Source: Kiritimatiellia bacterium (GTDB taxonomy: Bacteria > Verrucomicrobiota > Kiritimatiellia > RFP12 > UBA3636). Taken from it: a stretch of DNA of 8,907 bases. Shown here one piece after another: positions 6,643 to 8,907 of the stretch. How positions within the stretch are numbered: the stretch's first letter is position 1; each line of letters begins with the position of its first letter. The notes under the pieces are model-generated. The model had not been told where the DNA came from. It saw only the letters and a program-made list of their open reading frames with translations, and made no database searches. The DNA lies in assembly GCA_017450425.1 (NCBI GenBank), contig JAFSUV010000234.1, forward strand, positions 1 to 8,907, given 5' to 3'. A program made the position numbers and the translations under genes.

Positions 6643-6651
6643 AATGCGGAG

Positions 6652-6948
6652 ATGAACGGAGACTCAGGCGAAAAAAAGGCATCGGCGGTCCAGCATCGCA
6701 GCGGCAGGAAAGCGGCGGCGAAACCGGCCAGCTTCGAGGAGGCGCTCGAAAGGCTGGAGGCAATCGTCCGCAAAATGGAAAGCGGCACAGAGGATCTCGG
6801 CACCATGGTCGCTTCTTTTGAAGAAGGCCGCGAGCTTCTCGCGTACTGCGGCAAGGCGCTTTCGGAAATCGAGCGCAAGGTCGAAATCCTGACGAAAAAA
6901 GCCGACGGCTCTGTGGAATTGGAGCCGTTCGCCGAAGAGGTGTCCTGA
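6652..6948 (+). CDS. xseB: Exodeoxyribonuclease VII small subunit
   Basis: This 98-residue protein is the small subunit of exonuclease VII, which with the large catalytic subunit XseA degrades single-stranded DNA in repair. The helical-hairpin family pattern runs from about residue 27 to 81: FEEALERLEAIVRKMESG, then a second helix with FEEGRELLAYC and a final LSEIERKVEIL segment. A basic, disordered-looking leader of about 26 residues makes it slightly longer than the usual 70-85. It lies 44 bp after the amidase gene with no obvious promoter between them, so co-transcription is likely. No xseA is in the window. Both termini look intact. It converges with glgA across a 26-bp gap. Confidence 0.95.
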   Translation: MNGDSGEKKASAVQHRSGRKAAAKPASFEEALERLEAIVRKMESGTEDLGTMVASFEEGRELLAYCGKALSEIERKVEILTKKADGSVELEPFAEEVS

Positions 6949-6974
6949 AGGCGGCGGCTTCCCGGCCGGCCCTT

Positions 6975-8507
6975 TCAGTCTTTTGCCATCCGCCCCACGA
7001 GCGGGCGGTTGAGCATCTTTTCGTACAGCGAGATGTACGCCTTGGCGCAGACGGCGTGGTTGAAGCGGGAAGCGGCGTCGGACATGACGCGCGACACGTT
7101 GGCGTCGCGAACGCCCTGCGGCAGCGCCTGGAAGTCCATGGCCCTGTCGATGGCCCATGAAAGGGCAAAGGCGTCGTAGTCGCGGAACACGATGCCGTTG
7201 CCGGTTCCGCGCGCGGCGTCTATCGTTTCCACGCAGTCGTGCAGCCCGCCGGTATCGCGCACGATGGGCAGTGAGCCGTAGAGCGCACCAACCATCTGCG
7301 GCAAACCGCACGGCTCGAAGAGCGACGGCATGAGGACGAAATCGGACCCGGCGTACGCCAGGCGCGAGAGCGGCTCGTTGAAGTCGGCCACGGCGACGCG
7401 GTTGTGTATGCCGTGGAAGGCCGCGATGCTCCGGAAAATGCCCTGGTACGCGCCGTTTGCAACCACGACGACCTGCAAGTCGCGATCCCAGTAGCGGTGC
7501 ACGATGTCGTAGAGAATGTCGGTGAGAAGCGAGCAGCCCTTCTGCACCGGGTCGAGGCGCGAAGGCCAGAAAAGGATCGTCGCCCCGTCGTCGCGGTCGA
7601 GGCCGAGTTCGTCCTGCAACTTGCGCTTTGCGGCGAGCTTTCCCTCGCGCTGCGTCGAAGCGTCGTATTTCACGGGCAGGGCTTCGTCGATTGCGGGATT
7701 GTTGCCGGAATCCGGCGCGTTCAATATGCCTTCGGCGCATCCGGCCGCCGCCTTTGCGCGCATTTCCGAGCGTATCGGATCGGGCACGAACGTGTGCTCG
7801 CCGCGCACGACTTCGGCGAGAAAAGCCGGGGAAACGGTGTTGATGTGGTGGGCCGCGAAAATGCCGGACGCAAGCAGATCCACGGGGATGTTTCCGTTGC
7901 GCGTGTACTCGTAGTTGCCGGGCATCGAGGTGTAGTAGAGCTCGTTCCAGAACTCGGCCGCGTCTATCCCGAAATCCTCGATCTGCGGGAGCGTGAGCTG
8001 GCGGGTGTGGATGTTGTGGACGGTGAACAGCGAGCGGATGCCCATCGCGCGGGCGGCGGCGGGAATGAGACCGGTCATCCAATCGTTGGCGTGCACGAGA
8101 TCGGGGCGGACGACCGGAATGATGTTGTTGATCACCTCGCGCTGGAATGCGAGGGCGATGCGGGGATTCACCTGGTCGTCGTACGAATATACGCGATCCC
8201 TGTAGTAGAAGAGGCGGTCGTGCGCGAGATGGATGCGCGATTCGGGAAGCACGGATTTATAGACGAGAAGCTCGCGCTCGACGAGATTTCCGACATCCAT
8301 GTGGAACATCTTGCGGTAGTAGGGCAGGGCGACGTGGACATCGGCTCCGAGCTCGAACAGGGCCGACACAAGCGAGGCCGAGACGTCCGCAAGACCGCCC
8401 GCCTTCGCCGTCATCTTGTTCGCCATGTTGCCCATTCCGGGCGGCAAATACGTTATCTCCGGCGTGACGATCAAAATGCGCGGATTGTTTTTGCGGGTCT
8501 TTTTCAC
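6975..8507 (-). CDS. glgA: Glycogen synthase (GT5 family)
   Basis: This 510-residue cytoplasmic enzyme transfers glucose from a nucleotide sugar (normally ADP-glucose in bacteria) to the non-reducing end of an alpha-1,4-glucan. GT-B landmarks are in order: TPE (15-17), K35-AGGLADV, HANDW (139-143), FTVHNI (161-166), VSPAFL (225-230), SRLDPVQKG (316-324), FEPCGL (397-402) and DTGGL (418-422). The spacing between TPE and K-x-GGL is 12 residues longer than in E. coli GlgA, filled by a Met/Gly/Asn-rich loop (LPPGMGNMANKM). I chose GTG 8507: the frame stays open further upstream, but that extension crosses the promoter and the repeat. There is no strong Shine-Dalgarno sequence, only AGAAG 6 nt before. 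No glgB, glgC or glgP lies in the window. Confidence in the family is very high; the donor sugar is inferred. Confidence 0.96.
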   Translation of the reverse strand: MKKTRKNNPRILIVTPEITYLPPGMGNMANKMTAKAGGLADVSASLVSALFELGADVHVALPYYRKMFHMDVGNLVERELLVYKSVLPESRIHLAHDRLFYYRDRVYSYDDQVNPRIALAFQREVINNIIPVVRPDLVHANDWMTGLIPAAARAMGIRSLFTVHNIHTRQLTLPQIEDFGIDAAEFWNELYYTSMPGNYEYTRNGNIPVDLLASGIFAAHHINTVSPAFLAEVVRGEHTFVPDPIRSEMRAKAAAGCAEGILNAPDSGNNPAIDEALPVKYDASTQREGKLAAKRKLQDELGLDRDDGATILFWPSRLDPVQKGCSLLTDILYDIVHRYWDRDLQVVVVANGAYQGIFRSIAAFHGIHNRVAVADFNEPLSRLAYAGSDFVLMPSLFEPCGLPQMVGALYGSLPIVRDTGGLHDCVETIDAARGTGNGIVFRDYDAFALSWAIDRAMDFQALPQGVRDANVSRVMSDAASRFNHAVCAKAYISLYEKMLNRPLVGRMAKD

Positions 8508-8526
8508 GGTATGCTTCTGGTTGCCG

Positions 8527-8555
8527 CCCCATCGCGTTTTCGCGGGACGATGGGG
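8527..8555. promoter_or_regulatory. Inverted repeat over the predicted glgA transcription start
   Basis: CCCCATCG (8527-8534) and CGATGGGG (8548-8555) are perfect 8-bp arms whose starts are 21 bp apart, two helical turns. The right arm abuts the -10 box and covers the predicted start site near 8551. That arrangement suits an operator for a dimeric regulator better than an RNA hairpin, since about half of the first arm would not be transcribed. A GCG-AAAA-CGC mini-hairpin also lies inside it on the minus strand. Confidence 0.5.
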
Positions 8556-8557
8556 TA

Positions 8558-8586
8558 ATGATAGCATTCCTGCGCCTTTGCCGCAA
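8558..8586 (-). promoter_or_regulatory. Sigma70-type promoter for glgA
   Basis: On the minus strand, TTGCGG (8586-8581) and TATCAT (8563-8558) are separated by exactly 17 bp, and TGC before TATCAT gives an extended -10. The predicted start near 8551 yields a leader of about 44 nt before the GTG at 8507. The -35 end lies about 25 bp from the recognisable edge of repeat copy 2. Confidence 0.75.
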
Positions 8587-8610
8587 TCGCGGAAAAAATC
8601 GCGGCTTATC

Positions 8611-8907
8611 CCCCGTTTTTGAGCGAGAGCGGCGCAAACGGCAGTCTTGCATTTCACCCGTGTTTTCATTTCTGTCACACAGAGGCACAGAGGAGGCAGA
8701 GGCGCAGAGTTTATTGATCGCCTCCTCGCGACATCCCGATCAAGGCGGCTCCGCCGCCGAAATCCCGGAGCGACATCCCGATATCCCGACATCCCGCAAT
8801 TCCGGCACCCTTTCTCCCCATCCCGTGGGCGCGTCCCTACCAGACTGGTAGGGGCGTTTCCACGAAACGCCCGAAAGTCGGGGAGAATCGACGAGAATCG
8901 TCGAGAG
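8611..8907. repeat. Structured dispersed repeat, copy 2 (cut by window end)
   Basis: This matches copy 1 (112-514) in direct orientation. It contains the CACAGAGGC words (8677-8707), a GGCGGC-TCC-GCCGCC hairpin (8744-8758), the ACATCCCG array (8773-8796), a perfect CCCTACCAG-A-CTGGTAGGG stem (8835-8853), GGGCGTTTC-CAC-GAAACGCCC (8852-8872) and decamers (8878-8907). It lacks the 21-bp first hairpin arm and the 38-bp segment that in copy 1 lies between GCCCG repeats. A weaker resemblance to the left edge (GGAAAAAATCG) may continue to about 8591. No gene lies in 8508-8907. Confidence 0.85.
8835..8872. repeat. Two overlapping hairpins in copy 2
   Basis: CCCTACCAG-A-CTGGTAGGG (8835-8853) is a perfect stem, and GGGCGTTTC (8852-8860) with GAAACGCCC (8864-8872) is a second. 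They share two bases, so they cannot both be fully formed. The second is identical in copy 1; the first differs in sequence but keeps its pairing. Confidence 0.85.

Noticed and set aside
6604..6651. Upstream GTG start for xseB overlapping the amidase stop
   Set aside because: The ATG at 6652 has a well-placed GGAGG, and the extra 16 residues do not match the family.
6949..6974. Bidirectional terminator between xseB and glgA
   Set aside because: A GGCCGGCC palindrome is present at 6964-6971, but there is no longer stem or T-run on either strand, so a terminator is not supported.
7404..8558. A 384-codon open frame on the + strand opposite glgA
   Set aside because: It shares codon register effects with glgA, has no family resemblance, and glgA on the other strand is unambiguous.
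8508..8792. N-terminal extension of GlgA through the upstream open frame
   Set aside because: It would be translated from the promoter and the dispersed repeat, and GlgA proteins start just before the first beta strand, as the GTG at 8507 gives.
112..8907. Composite transposon bounded by two insertion sequences
   Set aside because: Neither repeat encodes a transposase, no target-site duplication is visible, and the enclosed genes are ordinary chromosomal ones.

Overview
The window is GC-rich chromosomal DNA from a Gram-negative bacterium. A lipoprotein signal peptide, a secreted phosphoesterase and a periplasmic-type amidase point to a diderm. The long, structured, non-coding repeats with CACAGAGGCACAGAGG-like words, and the protein styles (a GlgA with an expanded N-terminal loop, a SWIM-containing SNF2 protein), remind me most of the PVC superphylum (Kiritimatiellota, Lentisphaerota or Verrucomicrobiota). 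That placement is inference; no rRNA or other marker is present.

Layout, left to right. Positions 1-589 hold no convincing gene: a hairpin-rich stretch, then a roughly 400-bp structured repeat (copy 1), then a TATAAT box directly before the first gene. At 590-1534 (+) is an exported calcineurin-like metallophosphoesterase. It meets, 4 bp away and tail to tail, a 1185-residue SWIM/SNF2 ATPase (1539-5096, -). A 260-bp divergent intergenic region carries a strong promoter for the SNF2 gene, an imperfect fold-back block ending in a T-run, and a promoter for the next gene. At 5357-6607 (+) is a lipoprotein N-acetylmuramoyl-L-alanine amidase (Amidase_3), followed 44 bp later by xseB (6652-6948, +). 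Convergent to it is glycogen synthase glgA (6975-8507, -), driven by a clear sigma70-type promoter. From about 8611 to the window end lies copy 2 of the same repeat, in the same orientation as copy 1.

The five genes cover phosphoester hydrolysis outside the cytoplasm, chromatin or transcription remodelling, cell-wall hydrolysis, DNA repair and glycogen synthesis. They look like ordinary chromosomal genes rather than one pathway; only the amidase and xseB are likely co-transcribed. I see no defence system, transposase, tRNA, rRNA or CRISPR array.

The unusual content is non-coding: (1) a direct repeat bracketing the gene block, with a 147-bp core differing at four positions and several nested hairpins and tandem arrays; (2) a fold-back element between the SNF2 and amidase genes; (3) promoter-to-start spacings implying leaderless or nearly leaderless mRNAs for three genes, while the operon-internal xseB has a good Shine-Dalgarno sequence; and (4) an inverted repeat over the predicted glgA transcription start.
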